DNA from: Thioalkalivibrio versutus | GTDB lineage: Bacteria > Pseudomonadota > Gammaproteobacteria > Ectothiorhodospirales > Ectothiorhodospiraceae | Reading direction: 5' to 3' | NCBI RefSeq assembly: GCF_001999325.1 | Contig: NZ_MVAR01000001.1 | Location: 41,513 to 105,512, forward strand | Length of the DNA: 64,000 bases | Part shown: positions 1-8,181 of the stretch, piece by piece | Position numbering within the stretch: position 1 is the stretch's first letter | Layout of the letters: each line of letters starts with the position of its first letter | The notes under the pieces: model-generated | What the model was told of the DNA's origin: nothing | Database searches by the model: none | The model's input: the letters and a program-made list of their open reading frames with translations, nothing else | Position numbers and translations under genes: made by a program

Positions 1-465
1 GCGCAACGCCAGCCAGGCGAGCGAGCCGGCCACTGCCCCGGAAAAGTTTCCGGCGATATCGGCCGCCGCCGGATGCCGGTACGGCAACCACACCTGCAAG
101 AACTCCACGCCGGCCGTAACCGCCAGGCCCAGGGCGGCCACGAAGACGAACGCGCCGGCCGCAAGCAGCCGGTTGCGGCGACCATGAGTCAGCCATGCGG
201 TCCAGAAGAACCCCAGCGGCAGGAACATCAGGGCATTGGCCATGAACTGCTGGCGGCCACTGGTTCCGGGGCCGGTCAGGCTCATGCCACGGTAGATCTC
301 CCAGGCACGCTCCAGGCTCATCGAGCCGAATTCGAAGGGCAGCAGCGTCAGGTAGACCGCCGCGCCCAGCGACAGCCAGGCCCACAGCGCGCAGGTACGC
401 AGCGAAAGCGGTTCCGAACCGGCGCGCGGCCGGCTCATCGAAGGGTCAGGGAAGCGCCGATCCAT
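1..465 (-). CDS. VanZ-like family membrane protein, C-terminus cut by window edge
   Basis: Reading the minus strand from the ATG at 465 gives 155 codons with no stop before the window ends. The protein shows several hydrophobic helices (ALWAWLSLGAAVYLTLLPF; a second near FMANALMFLPLGFF; a third near LLAAGAFVFVAALGLAV). The segment GVEFLQVWLPYRHPAAADIA, followed shortly by N and G residues, matches the VanZ-like pattern (E..Q...P.R...D...N..G). VanZ-like proteins are small integral membrane proteins, and in exosortase A loci a VanZ-family member is a frequent companion whose biochemical role is not settled. It follows the nucleotide-sugar dehydrogenase on the same strand after about 317 bp. 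Family call good; function unknown. Confidence 0.8.
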   Translation of the reverse strand, partial: MDRRFPDPSMSRPRAGSEPLSLRTCALWAWLSLGAAVYLTLLPFEFGSMSLERAWEIYRGMSLTGPGTSGRQQFMANALMFLPLGFFWTAWLTHGRRNRLLAAGAFVFVAALGLAVTAGVEFLQVWLPYRHPAAADIAGNFSGAVAGSLAWLALR

Positions 466-782
466 GAATCGGTGCAGGCGCGCGTCACGCCCGAATGCAC
501 ATGGGGCGCAGCGACGCCCCTGCAATCAGGCGGCACGTCGGAAACCATGGGGCAACAACGCGGACGGACACACGGTTCAGCGTCTCCCGGGACGAAAGCG
601 TCCCGCCACTGTAGCTCCGGCCGCGCCCATGAACAGCGCGGGCGTTATGCGGGCGTGGCGTTCGCCATCCGTGCGCCGCGCCGGGGCCCAGGGGAACGGT
701 GCGCGCCGCGCCAGGTCCCGAAGCTTCCCCATCAGGAACCTGGGGGGGCATCAACGCGAACGCTGATGGGCTCGGCGCCCCC
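466..782. other. Intergenic region with a hairpin and a relic MITE end
   Basis: This 317-bp gap lies between two minus-strand genes. It contains a perfect hairpin with 7-bp arms and an AAAG loop (CGGGACG at 588-594, CGTCCCG at 599-605) without a T-run. It also holds the 42-bp stretch that resembles one end of the element at 60157-60430. No open reading frame here looks like a protein, and I see no clear promoter. Confidence 0.5.
547..588. repeat. Degenerate copy of one end of the MITE-like element found at 60.2-60.4 kb
   Basis: Ungapped alignment to the right end of the element near 60386-60427 gives 35 identities in 42 positions by eye. Both contain ATGGGGCA, CAACGCGGACG and TCAGCGTCTCCC in the same order and spacing. 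Only one end is recognisable here, so this is a relic or solo end rather than a complete element. Confidence 0.5.
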
Positions 783-2072
783 TTACAGGCGGAGATCCGT
801 GGCAGTACGGGGGAATACCGATTTCACGTCGAAGATTACCGACTCGGGCCGTGCCAGTTCGCGGATGGCCTCGATCCCCATCTGCAGGAATTCGCGGTGC
901 GGCACGGCCACGATGATTGCATCGAACTGCCCCGGTGCCGGCGTCTCGGTCACCGGCGTGATGCCGTACTCGTGCTCGGCCTCGGCCGGGTCCACCCAGG
1001 GGTCGAAGACCGTCACCTCGGCGTTGTAGCCAGCCAGGGTGGCGTGGATGTCGATCACCCGGGTGTTGCGCAGGTCCGGGCAGTTCTCCTTGAAGGTTAG
1101 CCCCATCACCAGGATCCGCGCCCCCACCGGGTTGATGCCCTTGCGCACCAGGGCGCGCACCGTGTTGTCCGCGATGTGCGCGCCCATGGCATCGTTCACG
1201 CGCCGCCCGGCCAGGATCATCTCCGGGTGATGGCCCACCGCCTGTGCCTTGTGCGTCAGGTAGTAGGGATCCACGCCAATGCAGTGTCCGCCCACCAGGC
1301 CCGGCCGGAAGGGCAGGAAGTTCCACTTGGTTCCGGCCGCCTTCAGTACCGCCTCGGTATCCAGGCCCAGGCGCTCGAACAGCAGGGCCAGCTCGTTGAT
1401 CAGGGCGATGTTCACGTCGCGCTGCGTGTTCTCGATCACCTTGGCGGCCTCGGCCACGCGGATGCTCTCGGCCTTGTGCGTCCCGGCGGTGATCACCCGC
1501 GCATACAGCCCGTCCACGAAGTCGGCCACCTCAGGGGTGGAGCCCGAGGTGACCTTCATGATGGAGGTGACCCCGTGTTCCTTGTCGCCCGGGTTGATGC
1601 GCTCGGGGCTGTAGCCGGTGAAGAAGTCCCGGTTATGCACCAGCCCGGACTGCGCCTCGAGGATCGGCACGCAATCCTCCTCGGTCGCGCCCGGGTAAAC
1701 GGTGGATTCGTAGATCACCGTGTCGCCCGGCTTGAGGACCTGCCCCACGCTGCGGCTGGCTCCCAGAAGCGGTCCCAGATCCGGTCGCTTGTGCAGGTCG
1801 ATCGGCGTCGGGACGGTCACCACGAATACGTTGCATTCGCGCATGGTCTCGAGATCGGCGGTGTACGTCAGCTGCGGGGTCGCGGCGAGCTTCTCCGGCT
1901 CCACCTCGCGCGTGCGGTCCACTCCAGCCTGCAGCTGCCGCACCCGCTCCGGGTCGATATCGAACCCGCGGGTGGGCCATTGATGGCCGAATTCCACGGC
2001 CAGTGGCAGGCCGACGTACCCCAGACCAACTACTCCGATGGTGACTTCATCCAGCGCGGGAAGCGTATGCAT
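783..2072 (-). CDS. UDP-N-acetylhexosamine 6-dehydrogenase, TviB/WbpO type
   Basis: A 429-residue NAD-dependent nucleotide-sugar dehydrogenase. It oxidises C6 of a UDP-HexNAc (UDP-GlcNAc or UDP-GalNAc in the TviB/WbpO group) to the uronic acid, giving a precursor for acidic exopolysaccharide. The N-terminal Rossmann motif GLGYVG is at residues 16-21. The segment [16 protein letters not shown] (119-134) is typical of the TviB/WbpO branch rather than WecC. The catalytic cysteine is Cys264 in [14 protein letters not shown]. The full family length is present. The start is the first ATG, next to the Rossmann strand. It is separated by 90 bp from the upstream beta-helix gene on the same strand. The exact HexNAc substrate cannot be decided from sequence. 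Confidence 0.93.
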   Translation of the reverse strand: MHTLPALDEVTIGVVGLGYVGLPLAVEFGHQWPTRGFDIDPERVRQLQAGVDRTREVEPEKLAATPQLTYTADLETMRECNVFVVTVPTPIDLHKRPDLGPLLGASRSVGQVLKPGDTVIYESTVYPGATEEDCVPILEAQSGLVHNRDFFTGYSPERINPGDKEHGVTSIMKVTSGSTPEVADFVDGLYARVITAGTHKAESIRVAEAAKVIENTQRDVNIALINELALLFERLGLDTEAVLKAAGTKWNFLPFRPGLVGGHCIGVDPYYLTHKAQAVGHHPEMILAGRRVNDAMGAHIADNTVRALVRKGINPVGARILVMGLTFKENCPDLRNTRVIDIHATLAGYNAEVTVFDPWVDPAEAEHEYGITPVTETPAPGQFDAIIVAVPHREFLQMGIEAIRELARPESVIFDVKSVFPRTATDLRL

Positions 2073-2162
2073 AAGATGTCCGTTCTCGTTGCCAATCGTA
2101 ATGGAGGGCGCCCGGCCGGTTACCTCTCCGTTTTCGTATGCGATACCGACGCTCGCAACCCG

Positions 2163-3587
2163 TCAGTGGCAGGGTGCACAGCCCGGGACACGCGGCCCGA
2201 CACCGTCCGCTCGTCCGGGGTTGGGCCCCGGCGGCCCGGCATAGGCACCCCAGACTGCCTGCTCGCGCAAACGGCCATTGTAGTCGCGATCCGCACCCGT
2301 GGCCGGGGCCGAACTCACGCCGGCAGAACGCTCGTGCAGAGCGCCCTCCCGGGGATAGAGATCCAGCGCATCCTGCCCGGCATCCGGTGCCGCCAGATAC
2401 CGGGCCGCGTCCGCGCGCGCCGCGGTGAAGTTCTCGCCGCCCGCGATACCCCCCGAGAGCTGCAGCGGGTCCCCGGCAAACACGGCGTTGCCGGCCACCT
2501 CTTGTTCGTATGCCCGGTCCGGTGCGTCCACGCGGATGCCGAAGCCGGTCGCCAGGACCGTGTTGTTCGCGATCCGGGTCTCGCGCGGCAGGTGATTGTG
2601 CGGCCGCACCAGTACCGCGTCGCCGGCATCGTTCACGAACAGGTTGTCGTGGAGCTCGATATTTCCCTCTCCCTGAAACAGACGCTCGTGCGGATTCTGA
2701 TAGAGCAGGTTCCCCGCGATGCGATAGCGGTCCTGCGACCCCAACCCGGTGGGCGGGAAATGCCCCACCAGCAGGTTGGGCCGCGCCCGCCCCCCGTCGC
2801 TGGCGCGCTCTGCCTTGCTCAGCAGGTTGTAGCGAATCCGGGTCTCCCGCGGCTCCGCCGGCATCCCCGGGATCCCGTCGCGGTCCGTCTGGTGCTTGAT
2901 CTGGATGTTGTACCCCAGGGTGCGGTGAACGTGATTGTGCTCGATCACGCCAGCGACAAACGGGCTGGTCCCGTCCGGCTGTCCCAGATACATCCCGGTC
3001 CCCACATCGTGGATCTCGTTGTGCCGGATCACCCAGTCCCGGGCGGGCGCCCGCGTGGTGATCCCGGCGTTGCCCTGCGAATGGTCGTAATGACGGATGG
3101 TCAGGTGTTCCAGGATCACGTGATGGACCCCATCACCGCGCGCCTCGGCGACCACCCCGGCCACGGGTTCGCCACCACCATCCAGGGTCAGGTGCCGGAT
3201 CACGACATGCTCGGCGTCCACCAGACTGATCGTGTTCGCCCCACGCCGCCCGCGCAGGATGGCGGGCTCGCCGTCGACCGGGCCACTGATCACGATGGGT
3301 TGCTCCGGCGTTCCGCGCACGCCATGCAGCCGCAGGGCCTGGGGGTAGTCGCCCGGTGCCAGCTGCAGCCAGTCGCCGGGCTCCAGCGACGCCACCCGCG
3401 CACGGTAATCTTCCGGACCCGCCCGTACCACGTTCCAGGCCGTATCCGGCAGGTCTGTTCCAGGCTCACTTGTGACCGGAGAAGTGCCTGGATCTGCAAT
3501 GGCGGCCGGTATCCCCTGCAGCAAGACGCACGCCGCCAGCAACCCGCCAAGGGCACGGCACAGCCCGCGATCGAAACGTTCCATCAC
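2163..3587 (-). CDS. Secreted right-handed parallel beta-helix protein, polysaccharide-lyase-like
   Basis: A 474-residue protein with an N-terminal signal peptide (hydrophobic ALGGLLAACVLLQGIPAAIA, cleavage near ADP). After this come many short beta-helix turns with N/D-rich ladders (for example HVVIRHLTLDGGG, DWVIRHNEIHDVGTGMYLG, GVIEHNHVHRTLGYNIQIK, ELHDNLFVNDAGDAVLV). The fold resembles the PL6 (chondroitinase B/alginate lyase)-type pectate-lyase-like superfamily. A periplasmic lyase or epimerase acting on the locus polysaccharide is plausible, since lyases of this kind sit in many acidic polysaccharide loci. I cannot assign catalytic residues. It is divergent from wecB across a 266-bp gap (3588-3853) that probably holds both promoters. 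Confidence 0.75.
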   Translation of the reverse strand: MMERFDRGLCRALGGLLAACVLLQGIPAAIADPGTSPVTSEPGTDLPDTAWNVVRAGPEDYRARVASLEPGDWLQLAPGDYPQALRLHGVRGTPEQPIVISGPVDGEPAILRGRRGANTISLVDAEHVVIRHLTLDGGGEPVAGVVAEARGDGVHHVILEHLTIRHYDHSQGNAGITTRAPARDWVIRHNEIHDVGTGMYLGQPDGTSPFVAGVIEHNHVHRTLGYNIQIKHQTDRDGIPGMPAEPRETRIRYNLLSKAERASDGGRARPNLLVGHFPPTGLGSQDRYRIAGNLLYQNPHERLFQGEGNIELHDNLFVNDAGDAVLVRPHNHLPRETRIANNTVLATGFGIRVDAPDRAYEQEVAGNAVFAGDPLQLSGGIAGGENFTAARADAARYLAAPDAGQDALDLYPREGALHERSAGVSSAPATGADRDYNGRLREQAVWGAYAGPPGPNPGRADGVGPRVPGCAPCH

Positions 3588-3853
3588 CGAGGCCTCCCTT
3601 GCCGAAAACGCTTACCCAACCCACTTGCCAAACTCAACGATGGCCCCCGGCCACCCTGTTGTCACGCACTACCACCCACACCGGATCTAACGAGCCATTC
3701 ACGAAGGCCCAGCATGTTTCTGCAGACACGATAAAGTGATTCAACAGGGATCCCGACCGGGCCTCGCGGACCCATCGCGGATGCCCAGCAGCGCCCGTTG
3801 GCGTCGTCGCAAGCGGGCCCCGCCCATGCGCCCACAGGACATCTCGACAGCCC

Positions 3854-5008
3854 ATGACAAGCCATCAGCAATGCGACATCGTGTGCGTCGTTGGCGCACG
3901 GCCGAATTTCATGAAGATCGGCCCGGTGATGCGCGCGCTGGCCGGCGCGGGCATCACCGCGCAGCTCGTGCATACCGGCCAGCACTACGATCCGGCGATG
4001 AACGAGCGCTTCTTCACCGATCTGAACATCCCGTACCCGGACATCAACCTGGAAGTCGGCTCCTCCTCCCACGCGGTACAGACCGCCGAGGTCATGAGCC
4101 GCTTCGAGCCGGTGCTGGACGCGCTGAACCCGCGGGCCGTGCTGGTCGTGGGCGACGTGAACTCCACCATCGCCTGTGCCCTGGTCGCGGCCAAGAAGGG
4201 GATCGGCGTGATCCACGTCGAGGCCGGACTGCGCAGCTACGATCGACGCATGCCGGAGGAGATCAACCGGGTTCTGACCGACCAGATCTCCGATCTCCTG
4301 TTCACCACCGAAGGCCATGCCATCGACAACCTCGCACGCGAGGGGATCGAGCGCGAGCGCGTCCACTTCGTCGGCAACGTGATGATCGACACCCAGCTCC
4401 ACAACCTCGAGCGGGCCGTGCCCTGGGACGCATCCCTGCAATCCGCAGGTATCGACCCGGCGCGCTTCGCCCCGGAGGGTGCCTACGGCGTGCTGACCCT
4501 GCACCGTCCCTCCAATGTCGACGCCCCGGCGATCCTGGAACGTCTCATCGCCACTCTCGCGACTATCGCCCGCGAACTGCCCCTGGTCTTCCCGCTGCAC
4601 CCCCGCACCCGCGACCGGCTGCAGGCCTCCGGGCTGGACCACCACCTGAGCGAGGCGCCCATCGCGGTCCTGCCGCCGGCCGGCTATCTGGAAATGCTGG
4701 GCCTGATGAAGGACGCACGAGTCGTGCTCACCGACTCCGGCGGCATGCAGGAAGAAACCACGGCCCTGGGCGTACCCTGCATCACCCTGCGGGAGAATAC
4801 CGAACGGCCCATCACCATCGACGAGGGCACCAATGTCCTGGTCGGACACGACCCGAAGCGTCTGCAGGCCGCCTTCCGCGACGTCATGGACCATGGCGGC
4901 AAACAGGGCCGCGCCCCGCAATACTGGGATGGCCGCGCCGGCGAGCGCATTGCCTCCGTCATCGCCCAATGGCTGGGGCACGAGCCGCGCGCCCGCGCCA
5001 CGGGCTGA
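3854..5008 (+). CDS. wecB: UDP-N-acetylglucosamine 2-epimerase (non-hydrolysing)
   Basis: A 384-residue cytoplasmic enzyme that interconverts UDP-GlcNAc and UDP-ManNAc. Family signatures run in order: GARPNFMK (14-21), GDVNST (100-105), HVEAGLRS (121-128), PEEINR (134-139), GNVMIDT (174-180) and the C-terminal TDSGGMQEE nucleotide-binding stretch. The length is normal for WecB/MnaA. The deacetylase gene begins 5 bp after its stop, so the two are probably co-transcribed. With the dehydrogenase at 783-2072 it suggests the polymer contains ManNAc or a HexNAc uronic acid. Confidence 0.95.
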   Translation: MTSHQQCDIVCVVGARPNFMKIGPVMRALAGAGITAQLVHTGQHYDPAMNERFFTDLNIPYPDINLEVGSSSHAVQTAEVMSRFEPVLDALNPRAVLVVGDVNSTIACALVAAKKGIGVIHVEAGLRSYDRRMPEEINRVLTDQISDLLFTTEGHAIDNLAREGIERERVHFVGNVMIDTQLHNLERAVPWDASLQSAGIDPARFAPEGAYGVLTLHRPSNVDAPAILERLIATLATIARELPLVFPLHPRTRDRLQASGLDHHLSEAPIAVLPPAGYLEMLGLMKDARVVLTDSGGMQEETTALGVPCITLRENTERPITIDEGTNVLVGHDPKRLQAAFRDVMDHGGKQGRAPQYWDGRAGERIASVIAQWLGHEPRARATG

Positions 5009-5013
5009 CCCGC

Positions 5014-5979
5014 ATGCTGCTGCGCTCGCTGCTGTCCCTGATGTCGCCCGGCGGCTCCCGCGCGCGGCTGTCCATCCTGATCTATCACCGCGTCCTGCCC
5101 GCACCCGACCCGCTGTTGCCCGGCGATCCGCACGCCGATGAGTTTCGCTGGCAGATGCGCCTGCTGGCCCGCTCCATGAGCCCCTTGCCACTGGACGAAG
5201 CCGTGGACCGCCTGCAGGCCGGCACCCTGCCCGCCCGCGCGGTCAGCGTGACCTTCGACGACGGCTACGCCGACAACGCCGAGGTCGCCCTGCCGATCCT
5301 GCGCGAGGCGGGCGTGCCGGCCACGTTCTTCATCGCTACCGGGTATCTCGACGGCGGGCGCATGTTCAACGATACCCTGATCGAGACCGTACGCCGCCTG
5401 CCAGCGGGCCCCATCGATCTGACGCCGGAGGGTCTGGGACAGCGGCAGCTGGACACGGTCGCCGACCGGCTGGAGTTGATCCGCGAACTGATCGGCCGGT
5501 TCAAGTACCAGCCTGCGGAGCAACGCACGGCCGGCACCGAGGCCATTGCCCGGCGCTTCGGGCTGGAGCTTCCAGACGACCTGATGATGACCCGCGCGCA
5601 GGTCCACGAACTGGCAGCAGCGGGCATGGGGATCGGCGGGCACACGGCCACCCACCCGATCCTCACCGAGGTGGACGCCACCACCGCGCGCGCCGAGATC
5701 CAGCGCGGCAAGGCCGATCTGGAGACGCTGCTGGACCGCCCGCTGCGCCTGTTCGCCTACCCGAACGGCCGCCCGGACCGCGACTACGCCGCCGAGCACG
5801 TGCAGATCGCGCGCGAGTGCGGCTTCGATGCCGCCGTCTCCACCGCCGCCGGCGCCGCGCGCGCGGCTTCCGATCCGTTCCAGCTCCCGCGCTTTACCCC
5901 CTGGGACCGCACGCCCCTGCGCTTCGGCCTGCGCCTGGCCCGCAACCTCGCCGAGCCCCGGGAACGCCGCGCTGCATGA
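5014..5979 (+). CDS. Polysaccharide deacetylase (NodB-like, PuuE/PgaB type)
   Basis: A 321-residue NodB-homology protein. ILIYHRVL (21-28) is followed by the metal-site motif VTFDDGYADN (79-88), then ATFFIATGYL and later GGHTATHPIL, the motif 2 histidines. It probably removes N-acetyl groups from the polymer or a lipid-linked intermediate. The start ATG at 5014 is chosen because it is 5 bp after wecB and puts the NodB fold at the N-terminus. A longer in-frame ORF reaching back to 3736 is an overlap artefact of wecB. Its last 20 codons are duplicated about 1.2 kb downstream (7127-7189), just before the next deacetylase gene. Confidence 0.88.
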   Translation: MLLRSLLSLMSPGGSRARLSILIYHRVLPAPDPLLPGDPHADEFRWQMRLLARSMSPLPLDEAVDRLQAGTLPARAVSVTFDDGYADNAEVALPILREAGVPATFFIATGYLDGGRMFNDTLIETVRRLPAGPIDLTPEGLGQRQLDTVADRLELIRELIGRFKYQPAEQRTAGTEAIARRFGLELPDDLMMTRAQVHELAAAGMGIGGHTATHPILTEVDATTARAEIQRGKADLETLLDRPLRLFAYPNGRPDRDYAAEHVQIARECGFDAAVSTAAGAARAASDPFQLPRFTPWDRTPLRFGLRLARNLAEPRERRAA

Positions 5980-5981
5980 CC
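5919..5981 (+). repeat. Direct repeat copy 1 (deacetylase 3' end)
   Basis: These bases encode the tail LRFGLRLARNLAEPRERRAA and the overlapping ATGA. They recur at 7127-7189 with only a handful of substitutions, at a constant offset of 1208 bp. The repeat pair brackets the FkbM methyltransferase gene. Confidence 0.85.
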
Positions 5982-6070
5982 CCAATGATATTCATCACCT
6001 TAGAGCACAGAACTCGCGAGACGGAAACGGAGGGGCGCCGTATGGATTTGCACTTCATGGGAGCCGGAAC

Positions 6071-6832
6071 GTGAGAGGCCACGTGAAAAACACTGTACGT
6101 TCCGTGCTCAACCGCTTGGGCCTCGACCTGGTGACATACGAAAGCATGCAACGCTTCGAGGCCTTCCACCTCGCGGCGCGCCATGCACCCGACCTCATCG
6201 AATGCGCCATCAAGGAACAACAGTCGCAAGGCTCAACCGCCCGCTTCATCCAGATCGGAAGCAACGATGGCGTGCGGGACGACAATCTGCGCAAGCACAT
6301 CATCGCGCATCATCTGAGCGGGCTCATGGTGGAACCGAATCCGGGCCCATTCGAACGTCTCAAGGCGTTGTACGACGATACGGACGGCATCGCCCTCGCC
6401 AACTGCGCCGTGGGCCCCGAAGCAGGAGAGAAGACCCTGTACGTCTTCGCCGAGCGGCAGGAAAAAGGCGTACCCCTCGACCTGTACAGTGCCTTCGACC
6501 GCCAGCAACTCGAGCGTGTCAAACGTCGCAACGGCTATCGCTCGGCCATTGCCCCCATCACCGTCGAAGTGTGCACCTTGCAGCGCCTGATTGAGGCTCA
6601 TGACCTCCACGACGCCAGTCTTCTCGTCATCGACACAGAAGGGTTCGACCTGGAAATCCTGAAGAGCATCGACCTGCAGGCATTTCGCCCCCGACTGATC
6701 CAGATGGAGCACTACAACCTGAACGGATCCGCCGCCCGGGAGGCCGTGCAACGCCTGGTCGATACCGGGTACGCGACCAGCATGGGATGGCGCGACCTGA
6801 CCGGAATCCTGCAACCAGGGCCGAATTCATGA
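6071..6832 (+). CDS. FkbM family S-adenosylmethionine methyltransferase
   Basis: A 253-residue protein from a GTG start. GGAG at 6060-6063 lies 7 nt before GTG 6071, while the longer ORF upstream overlaps the deacetylase and has no signal. The SAM-binding motif FIQIGSNDG is at 59-67, the acidic loop VEPNPGPF at 88-95, and LLVIDTEGFDLEILKSID is the conserved FkbM C-terminal block. FkbM enzymes O-methylate sugars or polyketides, so the polysaccharide is the likely substrate. The gene sits between two copies of a 63-bp repeat that breaks an ancestral ATGA overlap of two deacetylase genes. This suggests it was inserted as a cassette. Confidence 0.85.
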   Translation: MRGHVKNTVRSVLNRLGLDLVTYESMQRFEAFHLAARHAPDLIECAIKEQQSQGSTARFIQIGSNDGVRDDNLRKHIIAHHLSGLMVEPNPGPFERLKALYDDTDGIALANCAVGPEAGEKTLYVFAERQEKGVPLDLYSAFDRQQLERVKRRNGYRSAIAPITVEVCTLQRLIEAHDLHDASLLVIDTEGFDLEILKSIDLQAFRPRLIQMEHYNLNGSAAREAVQRLVDTGYATSMGWRDLTGILQPGPNS

Positions 6833-7183
6833 TGCCAGCCGGACGAAACAGAACTCGTTCGCACAGCCCTGGAAGTGGGAAACACGGAAGGGAGGGCTAA
6901 AGGTGACAAGACAGAGCTACAGGAACGTTGGCGGACCCTGGAAATCCCCGAAGGGGACCTCGGTCCACCCGACCTACTTCGGCCGCCACATTGAAGCTCC
7001 ACGCAGATGCCGGTCCGAAACCGATGCGCTTCAGCTGGAACCGGCACATCGGGGGCCCGATCGATCCAACCGAGTATTGACGAAAAAGGCCGACGAAAGT
7101 ATCAGCACCGATCCGCTCCATCATCCGCGCTTCGGCCTGCGCCTGGCCCGCAACCTCGCCGAACCCCTGGACCGCCGCGCCGC
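6833..7183. other. Non-coding spacer at the FkbM cassette border
   Basis: There are 351 bp between the FkbM stop and the next deacetylase start. The last 57 bp are the repeat copy of the upstream deacetylase tail. A 94-codon ORF (6903-7187) runs in frame into this tail copy, but its composition (many R, P, S and no fold) does not look like a protein, so I treat it as fortuitous. No terminator or promoter is obvious. Confidence 0.45.
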
Positions 7184-7189
7184 ATGACC
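7127..7189 (+). repeat. Direct repeat copy 2 (duplicated deacetylase tail)
   Basis: Second copy of the 63-bp sequence at 5919-5981. The in-frame reading again gives RFGLRLARNLAEPLDRRAA and the stop that overlaps the downstream ATG (ATGA at 7184-7187). This reproduces the junction expected if the two deacetylase genes were once adjacent. Confidence 0.85.
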
Positions 7190-8179
7190 ACCCGTGTCCA
7201 CATCACGGTCGACACCGAGTTCAGCATCGGCGGGGCCTTTGCCGACCCGCAGGGCCGGCGGCCGATCGGCCCGCCGTCCGTCTACTGCGAGCGCCATGGT
7301 CGCTCGGAAGGTCTGGGCTATCTTCTGGAGACCCTGGAGCAGTACGGCATTCGCGGCACCTTCTTTGTCGAGACCCTGAACACCTGCTATTTCGGAGACG
7401 AGCTCATGGGGGGCATCGCGCGCGAGATCGCCGCGCGGGGGCATGACGTGCAACTCCACCTGCACCCCTGCTGGACGTACTTCGAACAGCCGAACTGGTC
7501 TCAACAGCTGCAGACGAATCCGCCGAACGATGACATCACCCGCCGCAGCGAGGACGAGCAGGTTCGGCTGATCCGGATGGGCCAGGACACCTTCACCCGC
7601 TGGGGCCTGCCCGCGCCCACGGTCCTGCGTACCGGCGGGCTCAAGGTCGGGCTTGGCGTCTACGCGGCGATGCGCCGCTGCGGCATGGGGATCGCCTCGA
7701 ACATCGGCCTGGCGATCTACCGCCCGCGCGAGCCCGAGCTGCACTTATTCGCCGGACATCACGATATCGACGGCATACGCGAGTTCCCGGTCACCACCTA
7801 CACGGACTTTTGCCTGCGGGGCGAGCGCCACTACAAGACCCTCACGATCACGGGATGCTCCTGGCCGGAGACCCGGACCGTCCTGAAAAAGGCCCGCGAA
7901 CAGGGCGTATCGGATGTCGTGGTCCTCACCCACCCATTCGAGTTCGTGAAGCACCGGGGCGACGCCGCCCGGTCGCCGACCCTTGATCGCGTCAATCGTC
8001 ACCGCCTGAAACGACTGTGCAAATTCGTCGCGGAACAGCCCGGTCTGGAGGCGGCCTGCATGAGCACACTCGGAAACGAGCCGGCAGCACCCCATGACGA
8101 CACGCTCGATGTCCCCGCCTACCGGGCTCTGGGGCGCATCCTCGTCAACCGCCTCAACCACGCCTCGGTCGGGGTGTGA
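7184..8179 (+). CDS. Polysaccharide deacetylase family protein (WalW-like)
   Basis: A 331-residue protein starting with a strand and metal motif, VHITVDTEF (D10, E12), then GYLLETLEQYGIRGTFFVE, and DVQLHLHPCW carrying the HxxP-type histidines. This order fits the NodB-like deacetylase superfamily, WalW/lipopolysaccharide-associated branch. ATG 7184 is chosen because the fold begins there and the ATGA overlap with the duplicated deacetylase tail preserves the original coupling. The GNAT-like gene starts at its stop codon (GTGA or ATG 3 bp later). It probably acts on cell-surface glycan; the substrate is unknown. Confidence 0.8.
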   Translation: MTTRVHITVDTEFSIGGAFADPQGRRPIGPPSVYCERHGRSEGLGYLLETLEQYGIRGTFFVETLNTCYFGDELMGGIAREIAARGHDVQLHLHPCWTYFEQPNWSQQLQTNPPNDDITRRSEDEQVRLIRMGQDTFTRWGLPAPTVLRTGGLKVGLGVYAAMRRCGMGIASNIGLAIYRPREPELHLFAGHHDIDGIREFPVTTYTDFCLRGERHYKTLTITGCSWPETRTVLKKAREQGVSDVVVLTHPFEFVKHRGDAARSPTLDRVNRHRLKRLCKFVAEQPGLEAACMSTLGNEPAAPHDDTLDVPAYRALGRILVNRLNHASVGV

Positions 8180-8181
8180 GC

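Noticed and set aside
3736..5979. A 747-codon ORF spanning wecB and deacetylase 1
   Set aside because: Its first two thirds are an out-of-frame R/P/G-rich shadow of wecB; only the part from 5014 is the deacetylase.
6903..7187. 94-codon ORF ending in the duplicated deacetylase tail
   Set aside because: It is in frame with the repeat, but the rest is not protein-like and no ribosome-binding site is clear.
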